Shown here piece after piece: positions 7,924 to 16,847 of a DNA stretch of 64,000 nucleotides. Origin of the DNA: Nitrosomonas supralitoralis. Its GTDB lineage: Bacteria; Pseudomonadota; Gammaproteobacteria; Burkholderiales; Nitrosomonadaceae. The DNA is taken from positions 1-64,000 of the forward strand of contig NZ_PXXU01000014.1 of assembly GCF_003011925.2 (NCBI RefSeq). The letters run 5' to 3'. A program made the translations under genes and the position numbers. The notes below the pieces were generated by a model. The model saw only the letters and a program-made list of their open reading frames with translations, was not told the origin of the DNA and did not search any database. Numbering within the stretch: position 1 is the stretch's first letter; every line of letters begins with the position of its first letter.

Positions 7924-10466
7924 TCCTCCCGTACAGCGCGAATTACCTGAACAGAAACTGCCTTATGCCCGAAAAACAAGGCTGTCAATGTGGCCGAGAT
8001 CAACATAATCACGGCAATCGCCAATAACCAGCTCCATGGCATGTGTAATTGCATCGTCCAATGAAAGGACTGTGGATTGACGATAAAAACCAGGATCAAA
8101 CTGATACTCCATCCGAATATAAAACCCAGCACAACACCGAATGCAGTCAGCAAACCACCTTCCGCAGCCAACATGATGAGAATCTGTCGACGCATTACGC
8201 CGATATGCCGCAACATGCCAAATTCCTTAGCGCGCGCCAGTATTTGCGCAGAAAAACTAGCTGCCACACCGAGTAATCCAATAACCACTGCTACTAATTC
8301 CAACAAATATGTCACCGCAAAGCTCCGATCAAAAATTTCCAGACTTAAAGCGCGCATATCACTTGATCTCGATATTTCAAGCGCTGCACCAAAGGATAAT
8401 TGCCGCAAGTTCGCGATGACTGTGTCCAATGACGTGCCAGCTCGCAGCCACAACGCCACATTATTGACGCTCAAATCCCCTGTCAATCTCTGATAATCCG
8501 TCAACTGCATCTGTATTGCACCAAACTGGCGACCATAATCACGCCATACCCCGGCGACCAGAAACTCGACGGATACCGCACCAATCGGCAAAACCACGCT
8601 TTCACCCACACGATAACCATATAAATCGACCATCGCTTCAGACACCCAGACCGGAATTACATTCTCAGGCAACGATCCTGGCGCAATCATGTCATCCGTT
8701 AGTGGCAGCGTATTGCGTGGATCCATCTTATCCACAGGCCGAGCAAACAAAGTGATATCCGGACGATTGATATCAAGTGTCAACTGCTGCGTTCGAAAAA
8801 AATCCACTCGATCAAATCCTGGCATCGCGATAATCGCATTTTGCGCATCGGGTTGAAAACCACCCTGATCACCGCTGGCAGCAGCACGCACATACAAATC
8901 GGCTGGCAATACGTAACCAAGCCAATTATCGATTGATACGCGAAAACTTGTCACCATAATCGCCATTGCCACCATCAGGCTAAAGCTGGCCAGTATGCCA
9001 CCCAATGCAATTGCAGCCTGATTTGGCGCATTCGCCAAACGAGCCAGCACCAAGGTAAAAACAGCACCGATCCGAACATGGCGCAAACGGATCAATAAAA
9101 AAGAAAATACCCATGCAGCAAATCGCGGCATCAACGCGATACCACCAACCAACAATAATGCAATCGCGAGATAACCAAATACCGGTAGCTCGAAAACAGG
9201 AGGCAACTGCGTGAACAGCAGTGCAAGCAATAAACAAATCACCGCAAACCACGGTGGAGACAATTTTGCCATGGCCGTATCTTCAGCGCCTGAGCGTAAT
9301 GCCAATGCAGGCTTGGCACGAACTGCCTCCAATGCTGGCGCGATGCTTCCCAACAGCGTCACACTTAAACCAATTGCAAAAAATATCACAACGTCCCAAG
9401 GATCAAGAAAAATACTCGGCTTAACACCCGGGAAAAAATTTGCCCCTAAATCTCCCCCCAAAAACTGGATTACAGTCATTGCAACAGCATAGCCCAGCCC
9501 CAATCCCAGTACTGAGCCCATTACCCCCAAAAACCCGCCCTCAGTGATGATCTGCTGCAACAATTGCTGTCGCGTAAAACCCAGCACGCGCAACAATGCA
9601 AATTGTTGGCGTCGTCGTATTACTGATAAAGCCTGAGTGGAAAACACCAGGAACGTACCTGTAAATAGCGCCACCAGAGCTAACATATTCAGATTAATAC
9701 GATAAGCACGCGACATATTGGCAATCCGCGCTTCCTGATCCGCTGCTTCCATAACCCAGTAGGATTCACCTAATTCCTCAGTCAGTTTGGCTTTAAATGC
9801 TGCGTGATTAATGCCTTCCTTGAGTTTCAGTTCGATCCGTGACAATCGTCCGAGCTGTTCAAAGCGCCACTGAGCCGCACCTATATCCATCACCGCAATG
9901 CGTTGACCTGCACGCGCTCGCACCAAACCGCCCGCAACACGCAGTATGATTGTTTGCAATCCAGCCTGTAATTGCAGCGCATCACCTTGTTCAACCTGCA
10001 ACCATTCCATTGCAGCAGGGGATAGAAATATTGTATCGCTGGCTATACGGTCCAGTGTTTCCCCTTCTTCAGGCAATCCCAGCCAATCGGGAGAAATCTG
10101 TACCGCCCTAAACGGGTCGATACCGATGATTTTCAGCTTGTAATCATTCCTGTCCTGCTGTTTCCCAGGCACCGACACCTCCAATTCCAGGATAGGGTTT
10201 GCTAACGCAATGCTTGGGTGTTCAGCCAGTACGGGATAAAGCGCCTCATCAAGAAATGTTTTCCGTCCACGTACCTGCAAATCCGATTGACCTGAAAGAC
10301 TCCTGCTAGCCGCGGAAAATTCATTAAAAGCCGCGCTGTTGATCAGATGAATTGTAAATGCCATAGCAACCCCGATGGCTATAGCGATAAGTGCAACAAC
10401 TAATTGTAGTGTATGTGCACGCCATTCACTGACCAGCATCCAACGGAATATCGATGCTGCTTTCAT
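7917..10466 (-). CDS. FtsX-type ABC permease, long fused form (AttF/AttG-like)
   Basis: 849 residues with an N-terminal anchor helix (about 20-45), a large periplasmic domain, three helices with FtsX signature near 265-385 ('RRRQQFALLRVLGFTRQQL'), a central pair of helices near 410-460, then a second periplasmic domain and three more FtsX helices near 725-840 ('AKEFGMLRHIGVMRRQILIM'). This is the duplicated layout of MacB/LolC-like 'DUF214' permeases, fused in one chain. Such systems extract or move lipids and lipoproteins rather than import solutes. It overlaps the ATPase gene by 4 bases (ATGA) and the downstream lipocalin gene by 7, which shows tight translational coupling. Confidence 0.87.
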   Translation of the reverse strand: MKAASIFRWMLVSEWRAHTLQLVVALIAIAIGVAMAFTIHLINSAAFNEFSAASRSLSGQSDLQVRGRKTFLDEALYPVLAEHPSIALANPILELEVSVPGKQQDRNDYKLKIIGIDPFRAVQISPDWLGLPEEGETLDRIASDTIFLSPAAMEWLQVEQGDALQLQAGLQTIILRVAGGLVRARAGQRIAVMDIGAAQWRFEQLGRLSRIELKLKEGINHAAFKAKLTEELGESYWVMEAADQEARIANMSRAYRINLNMLALVALFTGTFLVFSTQALSVIRRRQQFALLRVLGFTRQQLLQQIITEGGFLGVMGSVLGLGLGYAVAMTVIQFLGGDLGANFFPGVKPSIFLDPWDVVIFFAIGLSVTLLGSIAPALEAVRAKPALALRSGAEDTAMAKLSPPWFAVICLLLALLFTQLPPVFELPVFGYLAIALLLVGGIALMPRFAAWVFSFLLIRLRHVRIGAVFTLVLARLANAPNQAAIALGGILASFSLMVAMAIMVTSFRVSIDNWLGYVLPADLYVRAAASGDQGGFQPDAQNAIIAMPGFDRVDFFRTQQLTLDINRPDITLFARPVDKMDPRNTLPLTDDMIAPGSLPENVIPVWVSEAMVDLYGYRVGESVVLPIGAVSVEFLVAGVWRDYGRQFGAIQMQLTDYQRLTGDLSVNNVALWLRAGTSLDTVIANLRQLSFGAALEISRSSDMRALSLEIFDRSFAVTYLLELVAVVIGLLGVAASFSAQILARAKEFGMLRHIGVMRRQILIMLAAEGGLLTAFGVVLGFIFGWSISLILVFIVNPQSFHWTMQLHMPWSWLLAIAVIMLISATLTALFFGHKAVSVQVIRAVREDW

Positions 10467-11128
10467 GGCTGATGCTCTGACTGCGCCGGATGCAATCCAT
10501 CCTTGGTCAAATTCAGCACCCTGTCCGCCGTAGCAGCCGCCACATGGGAATGCGTCACGATAATACCGATCGCACCATTCGCTTTGATTTCTTTGCGCAT
10601 CAACTGAAGAATTTCGTGAGCGGTGTCCGGGTCAAGATTACCCGTAGGCTCATCTGCAAGAACCAGTTTGGGTCGATGTATCAATGCACGAGCAATGGCA
10701 ACGCGCTGCAATTCACCGCCGGACAACTGACGCGGAAAGTGATGCCCGCGACCAAACAGCCCTACTTGCTCCAACATCTGATCCACGCAATCCGTCGTCA
10801 CACCATTCAACAACAATGGCAACGCAATATTCTGTGCCAGAGTCAAATGAGGCAACACGTGGAATGCCTGAAAGATAAAACCAAATTGTTCTCGCCGCAA
10901 TTGCGTCGCGGCATCATCCTGCATTGATGAAATGGCAATTCCGTTAATCCGGATTTCGCCGGAATCAGGCGAATCCAAACCAGCAATAAGGTTCAACAGC
11001 GTCGATTTGCCCACTCCCGATTCACCCATAATCGCGACGTACTCGCCCACATTCAGCGTATAACTTAAATTTTCCAGCACTTTCCGATCTTCGGCATAAC
11101 CTTTAGTAAGGTTGCGTATCTCCAGCAT
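10463..11128 (-). CDS. ABC transporter ATPase of the LolD/MacB type
   Basis: 221 residues with Walker A '[16 protein letters not shown]' near 35-50, Q-loop '[14 protein letters not shown]' near 87, signature '[15 protein letters not shown]' near 134-148, Walker B '[12 protein letters not shown]' near 155-166 and H-loop 'GIIVTHSH' near 188. This is the LolD/FtsE/MacB subfamily that powers FtsX-like permeases. It is the first gene of the operon with the permease and the CrtC/AttH-like protein. The gene order ATPase-permease-AttH-like matches the Agrobacterium att arrangement as I recall it. Confidence 0.9.
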   Translation of the reverse strand: MLEIRNLTKGYAEDRKVLENLSYTLNVGEYVAIMGESGVGKSTLLNLIAGLDSPDSGEIRINGIAISSMQDDAATQLRREQFGFIFQAFHVLPHLTLAQNIALPLLLNGVTTDCVDQMLEQVGLFGRGHHFPRQLSGGELQRVAIARALIHRPKLVLADEPTGNLDPDTAHEILQLMRKEIKANGAIGIIVTHSHVAAATADRVLNLTKDGLHPAQSEHQP

Positions 11129-11409
11129 ATTCGATAATACTCCGGCAATTCATTGAAAATAGTTGGCCAGTGGTACTGAAAAAAGCAGTGCAAGTATCGC
11201 TCGACCAAGGTATGCTTTAACTGTACCACGATAATTAATTAATCGAGGGCACTTCTAGAAATCCAAAATCCTGAACCAAGTAAAACACAAGCATAAAATA
11301 GGAACGCCACATATATTTTATATATTATTCAAGTAGTTTTCGTGAGCAAACTAACATTGCAAAGGTGCTGTAATTTCTAAAAGAGTCCGTTAAAAATAGG
11401 AGAAAAATC

Positions 11410-11691
11410 ATGTCACGAGCCAGTGCACGTCATATTCTGGTTAAAACCGAAGATCAATGTAACAACCTGAAAGCAGAAATTGAAAGTGGTGCTGATTTTG
11501 GCACTCTGGCCCAGCAACACTCATTATGCCCGTCTGGCAAGCAAGGCGGGGAATTGGGTGAATTCGGCCGCGGACAAATGGTGCAGGAATTCGATACTGT
11601 CGTCTTCAGCGCTCCGGTCGGTGAAGTACAAGGTCCGGTTAAAACCCAGTTTGGCTTTCATCTATTGGAAGTAACTCAACGTAGCGATTAA
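11410..11691 (+). CDS. ppiC: Parvulin-type peptidyl-prolyl isomerase (PpiC)
   Basis: 93 residues, a single parvulin domain without signal peptide, so cytoplasmic. Typical motifs are 'ARHILVKTEDQCNNLK' at 6-21, 'DFGTLAQQHSLCPSG' near 32-46, 'GGELGEFGRGQMVQEF' near 48-63 and 'VKTQFGFHLLEVTQR' at the end. It isomerises peptidyl-prolyl bonds in newly made proteins. The ATG has 'taggagaaaaatc' upstream. An HlyC-like gene follows 41 bases later on the same strand, then the RTX protein, so a shared transcript is possible. Confidence 0.93.
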   Translation: MSRASARHILVKTEDQCNNLKAEIESGADFGTLAQQHSLCPSGKQGGELGEFGRGQMVQEFDTVVFSAPVGEVQGPVKTQFGFHLLEVTQRSD

Positions 11692-11732
11692 AATCCGCGG
11701 CGTAGTTCACCACGACTTACGAAAATCAGACT

Positions 11733-12251
11733 TTGCCGGAAAAAACATCAACAACACAAACTGATGCTTCCAAAATTCGTCTTTTGACGGGAATCAACCC
11801 TGCGCAAGCGCTTGGATTCGCAGTCAGTTATCTGATGACTAAACCGGCGTTCGCGCGCCTGCCATTCGGGCATTGGTCCCGTATACTGGTCGGACAAATT
11901 AACCGCGGCCACTATCTCATCGCATCGGACAATGGACGCATTGTCGGATTTCTCGGCTGGGCACTAACCACTCAGAAAAAAGGTGAAATGTGGCTTGCGG
12001 AACAGGGCGAACTTTCCTTCGAGGATAGCCAAGCCGGTGAAATACTGTTGATCAATGCCTGGGCGTCGGAATCGAACGATATCACGCACATCATCCTCGA
12101 GCGCTTACGCGAGATTGGACGCGCTCAGATAATGGTCTATTTCAAGCGTCATTACCCAAATGGTCGTACCCGCCCCGGCCGCCTCAGCGTCAATGCTTTC
12201 GTCGATGCACATATTCACGCTGCCCAATCGGAAGAAAAATCCATCATCTAA
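11733..12251 (+). CDS. HlyC-like toxin-activating lysine acyltransferase homologue
   Basis: 172 residues. The pattern follows the RTX toxin acyltransferase family: 'ALGFAVSYLMTKPAFARLP' near 25-44, 'QINRGHYLIASDNGRIVGFLGWA' region near 54-76, and 'SQAGEILLINAWAS' near 97-110 in place of HlyC 'SGDRKWFIDWIAP'. HlyC enzymes attach fatty acids to lysines of RTX toxins before secretion, and an RTX protein is encoded 311 bases downstream. By hand alignment the positions of HlyC His23 and Asp92 fall on F (or A) and N, so the canonical catalytic pair may be missing. The only available start is TTG at 11733 without a clear ribosome site; an in-frame TAG lies 28 bases before it. The C-terminal 30 residues have no HlyC counterpart that I recognise. 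Confidence 0.65.
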   Translation: MPEKTSTTQTDASKIRLLTGINPAQALGFAVSYLMTKPAFARLPFGHWSRILVGQINRGHYLIASDNGRIVGFLGWALTTQKKGEMWLAEQGELSFEDSQAGEILLINAWASESNDITHIILERLREIGRAQIMVYFKRHYPNGRTRPGRLSVNAFVDAHIHAAQSEEKSII

Positions 12252-12431
12252 ACTTCCCCATAGCAGGGATAGTTGAATCCCATTAATACCAGATATCCTC
12301 AATAACATACGAATGTGCTATCCCTAACAAAACTAGAAGGTAAATCACTTTACTAGCAATTAGCAGGCAGCTCTTCAACGTTCCAATCACTCAGAATTGC
12401 AACCTGATCACAATTTATCTCATTGTGTCAA

Positions 12432-12451
12432 AGCTGGAAATCATTCCAGCT
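12432..12451 (+). terminator. Hairpin between the acyltransferase-like gene and the RTX gene
   Basis: Perfect 8-bp stem AGCTGGAA/TTCCAGCT with a 4-base loop ATCA, followed by 'CTGTGACTTTTC'. It could end the ppiC-acyltransferase transcript or sit in the RTX leader. The T-run is short. Confidence 0.45.
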
Positions 12452-12562
12452 CTGTGACTTTTCTCACAAGCGATATAGTCTGTGTTCAGTAATCTAGCGC
12501 TTGATGATCTTTATTCATCAACTGACAGACAAAGCGATTCATCTATTTCAAGGAGCTTCAAA

Positions 12563-13990
12563 ATGGCTATAGTCAATGGAACAAATAATAATGACACAAT
12601 TTCGGTGGCACTCATCTCAGCGGGTGTTTCCGGGTTTCCAACACAAATGGCCGACACCATCAATGGTTTCGGCGGTAACGACAACATCAGCAGCGCTGGC
12701 GGTGCCGATACTGTTTTTGGCGGCAGTGGCGACGATACAATTTACGGAAACGGAGGTAATGATACGCTTAATGGCGGCACCGGCAATGACACCATCGACG
12801 GTGGAGCAGACAACGACACAATCAATGGGGATGATGGTAACGACGTTATATTTGGCGGCTTTGGCAACGATACATTGCGAGGAAATGCTGGAGTTGATCA
12901 ACTGAATGGCGGCGGCGGCAACGATAACATTCTCTCCGATGGAGATGGTGGCACCTATAATGGCGATGCGGGTAATGATCTGATGTTTTCAGGTCTTGGT
13001 CCCGAAACCATGGATGGTGGAACGGGCATCGACACCATAGACCATACTATCTGGAGTGGAGACTATACCTTCAACATGGCAACCGGCCTGACAAATTTTG
13101 GCGGCGAGCTTTACACTAATTTTGAAATAGCCAAAATGGGCGCAGGCAATGATACCGTAACCGGCAATAATGCTGACAACACGATTTTCGGCGGCGCAGG
13201 CAATGATACCCTGGAAGGTGGCGGTGGCGTTGACAAGTTATTCGGTGGCGCAGGTAATGACACAATTACTTCTGATGGCGACGGCGGAACCTATAATGGT
13301 GATGCGGGCAATGATTACATGAAGTCAGGTTTAGGTGGCGAAACCATGGATGGCGGAACGGGTGTCGACACCATCGATCATACGGTTTTTAATGGCAACT
13401 ATGTGTTCAATATGGCGACCGGATTGACAAATTTTGGCAATGAAAGCTATACCAATTTCGAGAATGCCTTTATGGGGAATGGCAATGACAATGTCACTGG
13501 CAATGCCTCCAATAACACGATCAAAGGCGGTGGCGGCGCGGATACGCTGAATGGTGCAAATGGTAATGATACGATCTACGGTCAAGATGGCAATGACATC
13601 ATTTTTGGTGGATCAGGGCAAGACACTTTGATTGGAGGCGCTGGCAGAGATGTGATGTCCGGCGGTGGCGGTAACGATACTTTTGACTTTAATGCACTAA
13701 ACGAAAGTGCGGTCGGCGTTAACCGGGATGTGATCAATGATTTTACTCCCGGGGTTGACAAAATTGACCTGTCATCCATCGATGCCGTGACGGGGGGAGG
13801 TGACAATGCTTTCATTTTCAAAGGTACAGGTAATTTTGCCGGTGGCGGTGAGGTTCGATATTTTCAAGATACTATTAATAACATGACTCTTGTTCAGGCA
13901 GAGTTCGAAGGTGATGGCGATTTAGTTGTCGATATGGAAATCCAGTTAAATGGACTTCACGTACTTGCTGCTACCGATTTTATACTCTAA
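12563..13990 (+). CDS. RTX (haemolysin-type calcium-binding) repeat protein
   Basis: 475 residues from the ATG at 12563, chosen because 'aaggagcttcaaa' precedes it and the first residues 'MAIVNGTNNNDTI' are typical; an upstream in-frame ATG at 12482 lacks a ribosome site. Almost the whole chain is glycine-aspartate nonapeptides of the GGxGxDxUx type, which bind calcium outside the cell. Residues roughly 100-330 contain two copies of a 112-residue unit (DNA period 336 bp) sharing 'SDGDGGTYNGDAGND' and 'NMATGLTNFG'. The C-terminal 100 residues ('DVINDFTPGVDKIDLSSID') form the usual secretion-signal region of type I substrates. There is no protease or lipase domain, so a surface or matrix role is more likely than toxicity. 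A strong terminator follows. Confidence 0.9.
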   Translation: MAIVNGTNNNDTISVALISAGVSGFPTQMADTINGFGGNDNISSAGGADTVFGGSGDDTIYGNGGNDTLNGGTGNDTIDGGADNDTINGDDGNDVIFGGFGNDTLRGNAGVDQLNGGGGNDNILSDGDGGTYNGDAGNDLMFSGLGPETMDGGTGIDTIDHTIWSGDYTFNMATGLTNFGGELYTNFEIAKMGAGNDTVTGNNADNTIFGGAGNDTLEGGGGVDKLFGGAGNDTITSDGDGGTYNGDAGNDYMKSGLGGETMDGGTGVDTIDHTVFNGNYVFNMATGLTNFGNESYTNFENAFMGNGNDNVTGNASNNTIKGGGGADTLNGANGNDTIYGQDGNDIIFGGSGQDTLIGGAGRDVMSGGGGNDTFDFNALNESAVGVNRDVINDFTPGVDKIDLSSIDAVTGGGDNAFIFKGTGNFAGGGEVRYFQDTINNMTLVQAEFEGDGDLVVDMEIQLNGLHVLAATDFIL

Positions 13991-14005
13991 CTAATTTTAA
14001 GATTA

Positions 14006-14042
14006 GGATCTGTTGAAAAATCCAACAGATCCGGTTTTCATT
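14006..14042 (+). terminator. Intrinsic terminator of the RTX gene
   Basis: Perfect stem GGATCTGTTG/CAACAGATCC with a short A-rich loop, then GGTTTTCATTT, starting 15 bases after the RTX stop codon. Confidence 0.75.
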
Positions 14043-14343
14043 TCCGTTGTATCGATTTTTCGAATACTTCGAGACCATCTCGCTTTACTAAAAAGCTTGG
14101 GTCGATAGCCATTCACAAGCCCAGTTAGTAATTCCATTTCTCATTTGTTACAATCATAAATCTCTATCTATTGCAGCAAGGACACTCTTAGATAAACCAG
14201 AAGAAGTTCTTTGTGCAGCATAACTCTGAGTTGCTCCAAAAACACACATAGATCTCGACAATTAATACCGCACATTACATCATTTCCTGGTGCAATAACG
14301 AATGCACACGCACTGGCTCTCCTTGGAAAATAATTAAAGATCT
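14043..14343. other. Intergenic before the ABC exporter
   Basis: 300 bp with no gene. It probably carries the promoter of the MsbA-like exporter. The ribosome site before its ATG is weak ('taaagatct'). Confidence 0.4.
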
Positions 14344-16116
14344 ATGAAAAACTCTCAGGAAGGCATTCAAACACGCTGGCAGGCAGTCAAAATGGCAGCA
14401 GATTTTATTACACCCTACAAGCGCCAGGTCATCTACAGCTTGCTGGCATTATTATTTACAGCGACAATTACATTATCAATTGGACAAGGCATCCGCTTGC
14501 TGATAGACCAAGGCTTCGCGACGCAATCAAAAGAGCTTTTGAGTCAATATGTGGGGATATTTCTGCTGCTGGTGATTGCCTTAGCTGTGGGCACATTCAC
14601 TCGCTATTACTGGGTCACTTGGTTGGGCGAACGGGTCATTGCCGATATTCGCCGGAAAGTATTCAACCACTTGATCTACCTTCATCCCGGTTTTTTCGAA
14701 CAGAACCGCAGTCTCGAAATTCAATCACGTCTGACCGCTGATATGACGTTACTACAAACCGTGATCGGATCTTCCGTTTCATTCGCGCTGCGCAATTTGA
14801 TTATGATGATAGGGGGCATTATTTGGCTATTCATCACCAATGCCAAGCTCACCGCGCTGGTGATGGTATGTGTGCCGTTGGTCGTGGCACCTATTTTAAT
14901 ATACGGCCGCCGGGTACGGCATTTGTCGCGTCAAAGCCAGGACAAAATTGCTTTGGTCGGCGCGTATGTCGGCGAAGTGCTTGGACAAATAAAAACCGTA
15001 CAGGCTTACAATCACCAATCCATCGACCAATCCACGTTCCACGATCAGGTCGAAGAAGCATTCGCTGTTGCCAAACAACGCACCACACAACGTGCGTTAC
15101 TCATCACTATCGTCATAATCCTGGTCCTCGGCGCCGTCGGATTAATGCTATGGGTAGGCGGTATGGATGTAATCGAAGGCCGCATCAGTGCCGGCGAATT
15201 GGCTGCTTTTGTTTTCTATAGCGTTATTGTCGGCTCCGCCGTTGCGTCCATTTCGGAACTCATCGGCGAGTTGCAGCGTGCTGCCGGTGCCGCCGAACGG
15301 ACAATAGAATTATTACATGCACCTAATCTGATTCAATCTCCAGCAAAACCCCATCCATTGCCAGAAGTATTCGGAAATATAACCATTGATCGACTGAACT
15401 TTGCCTACCCGTCCCGCCCCGAAGTTTTGGCTATCAGCCAGCTATCACTCACGATTCATGCAGGCGAAACATTGGCGCTGGTAGGTCCTTCCGGCGCAGG
15501 AAAATCGACGTTGTTTGATCTGCTGCTACGCTTTTTTGATAGTCAATCCGGAAGTATTGAGTTAGAAGGCATTGATATTCGACAATTGGATCTTTTTGCA
15601 TTAAGACATTGTTTCGCCTTGGTATCGCAAAATCCGTCGCTATTTTACGGTACGATTAGCGAAAATCTTCGCTATGCTCGCCCCGATGCAACTGATGCTG
15701 AAGTCGAGTTAGCTGCCAAGACAGCTTATGCGCACGATTTCATTCGCATGCTGCCGCAAGGCTATCAAACACACCTAGGGGATTCAGGATTAGGTTTATC
15801 CGGCGGCCAGAAACAGCGACTGGCAATAGCACGCGCATTGTTAGCCGACACACCCATTTTGTTACTGGATGAGGCCACCAGTGCGCTGGATGCACAAAGT
15901 GAGTTTTGGGTGCAGCAAGCGTTGCAACATCTGATGCGCAATCGCACAACCTTGGTCATTGCCCATCGTTTGGCTACTGTGCAGTCTGCCGATCGGATTG
16001 CAGTACTCGATCATGGCCATTTGGACGCACTGGGAACGCATACTGAATTGCTGCAATCGAGCGCTTTATACGCGCAACTGGCAGCATTGCAACTACAGCC
16101 ACACTCAGAAATATAA
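14344..16116 (+). CDS. MsbA-like ABC exporter (fused membrane and ATPase domains)
   Basis: 590 residues: six helices in the first 320, then an ATPase with Walker A 'GPSGAGKSTLFDLLLRFF' near 380-397, signature 'LSGGQKQRLAIARALLAD' near 485-502 and Walker B 'ILLLDEATSALD' near 505-516. It works as a homodimer in the inner membrane. It belongs to the MsbA-related half-transporters whose substrates are lipids or hydrophobic compounds. It has no N-terminal C39-like domain as in HlyB, and the membrane part does not look like the PrtD type. So despite lying next to an RTX gene it is unlikely to be its type I exporter; HlyD and TolC partners are also absent. It ends 3 bases before the convergent hpnG gene. 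Confidence 0.85.
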   Translation: MKNSQEGIQTRWQAVKMAADFITPYKRQVIYSLLALLFTATITLSIGQGIRLLIDQGFATQSKELLSQYVGIFLLLVIALAVGTFTRYYWVTWLGERVIADIRRKVFNHLIYLHPGFFEQNRSLEIQSRLTADMTLLQTVIGSSVSFALRNLIMMIGGIIWLFITNAKLTALVMVCVPLVVAPILIYGRRVRHLSRQSQDKIALVGAYVGEVLGQIKTVQAYNHQSIDQSTFHDQVEEAFAVAKQRTTQRALLITIVIILVLGAVGLMLWVGGMDVIEGRISAGELAAFVFYSVIVGSAVASISELIGELQRAAGAAERTIELLHAPNLIQSPAKPHPLPEVFGNITIDRLNFAYPSRPEVLAISQLSLTIHAGETLALVGPSGAGKSTLFDLLLRFFDSQSGSIELEGIDIRQLDLFALRHCFALVSQNPSLFYGTISENLRYARPDATDAEVELAAKTAYAHDFIRMLPQGYQTHLGDSGLGLSGGQKQRLAIARALLADTPILLLDEATSALDAQSEFWVQQALQHLMRNRTTLVIAHRLATVQSADRIAVLDHGHLDALGTHTELLQSSALYAQLAALQLQPHSEI

Positions 16117-16118
16117 AC

Positions 16119-16847
16119 CTACGCTACTGCCAATCGATCAATTTCCTGACTATCCAGACCGACACCTGCAGATTGGATCACTCGTGATAATGTTTTCCGA
16201 GCTGCGCGCATACCGACTCCCATCTGCATAAGTGTGCGCAGATGCACGGAGCGTTTCAACAAAAGTGTCATTAGACGCAACGGATCCACACTGCCATCTG
16301 GATACACCGCACCAAACAACGCTTGCGGCGGAGAGAATTGAATCGGGTCGACAATAGCACGCACGGCAATAAAAGGAACACCTGCTTTTGCAGCTATCGC
16401 TGCAATTGCGCCACTCTCCATATCCACCGCACAGGCACCTGTAGCATGAGCCAATTCCATTTTTGCTTTTTCGCTTGTCAAGGGTACCGGACTATCAGCC
16501 AATAAACCGCCAAACACAACAATATCAACTGGTAATAATTGTTGCAACCGGTTGCGCCAACTCATATTTACGGATAACTGCTCAGTGGAATGAATAGCCT
16601 CCGGCAACACCAAATCACCTGGCTTCAAATGAGAACTCAATGCGCCGGCAACACCAAAACTTACCAATCCTGTGACGCCCTGTTGAAGCAACCCTTCTGC
16701 CCCTGTTCGTGCCGCCTGAGCGCCCATGCCACTCAGCCACAAAATAGCCTGATCATCAATCTGCACCATTTCGTTGAACGGAATCCGCCTCGATGATACA
16801 CAACCGGCTTCAGCTCTTAAAGCTGTCACTAAGCCAGTTACACACAT
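16119..16847 (-). CDS. hpnG: Hopanoid-associated phosphorylase HpnG
   Basis: About 242 residues from the ATG inside the end of shc. The frame is open further upstream, but that part reads the shc sequence out of frame, so 'MCVTGLVTALRAEAGCV' is the proper start. It has the nucleoside phosphorylase fold: 'LWLSGMGAQAARTGAEGLL', 'GVTGLVSFGVAGALS', and 'CAVDMESGAIAAIAAKAGVPF' with the conserved DMES substrate loop. HpnG releases adenine from adenosylhopane to give ribosylhopane, the first step to extended hopanoids. It overlaps squalene-hopene cyclase by 10 bases, so the two are translationally coupled. Confidence 0.88.
   Translation of the reverse strand: MCVTGLVTALRAEAGCVSSRRIPFNEMVQIDDQAILWLSGMGAQAARTGAEGLLQQGVTGLVSFGVAGALSSHLKPGDLVLPEAIHSTEQLSVNMSWRNRLQQLLPVDIVVFGGLLADSPVPLTSEKAKMELAHATGACAVDMESGAIAAIAAKAGVPFIAVRAIVDPIQFSPPQALFGAVYPDGSVDPLRLMTLLLKRSVHLRTLMQMGVGMRAARKTLSRVIQSAGVGLDSQEIDRLAVA

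Noticed and set aside
8077-8493. Long plus-strand frames opposite the FtsX permease
   Set aside because: They are antisense shadows of a well-supported gene, with low-complexity translations and no ribosome site.
12570-13700. Repetitive DNA resembling a tandem repeat or CRISPR-like array
   Set aside because: The repeats are glycine-aspartate codons of the RTX protein, in frame throughout, without spacers of constant size.
14344-16116. ABC exporter as type I secretion exporter of the RTX protein
   Set aside because: No C39-like domain, membrane part of MsbA type, no HlyD or TolC gene nearby, and a strong terminator separates it from the RTX gene.
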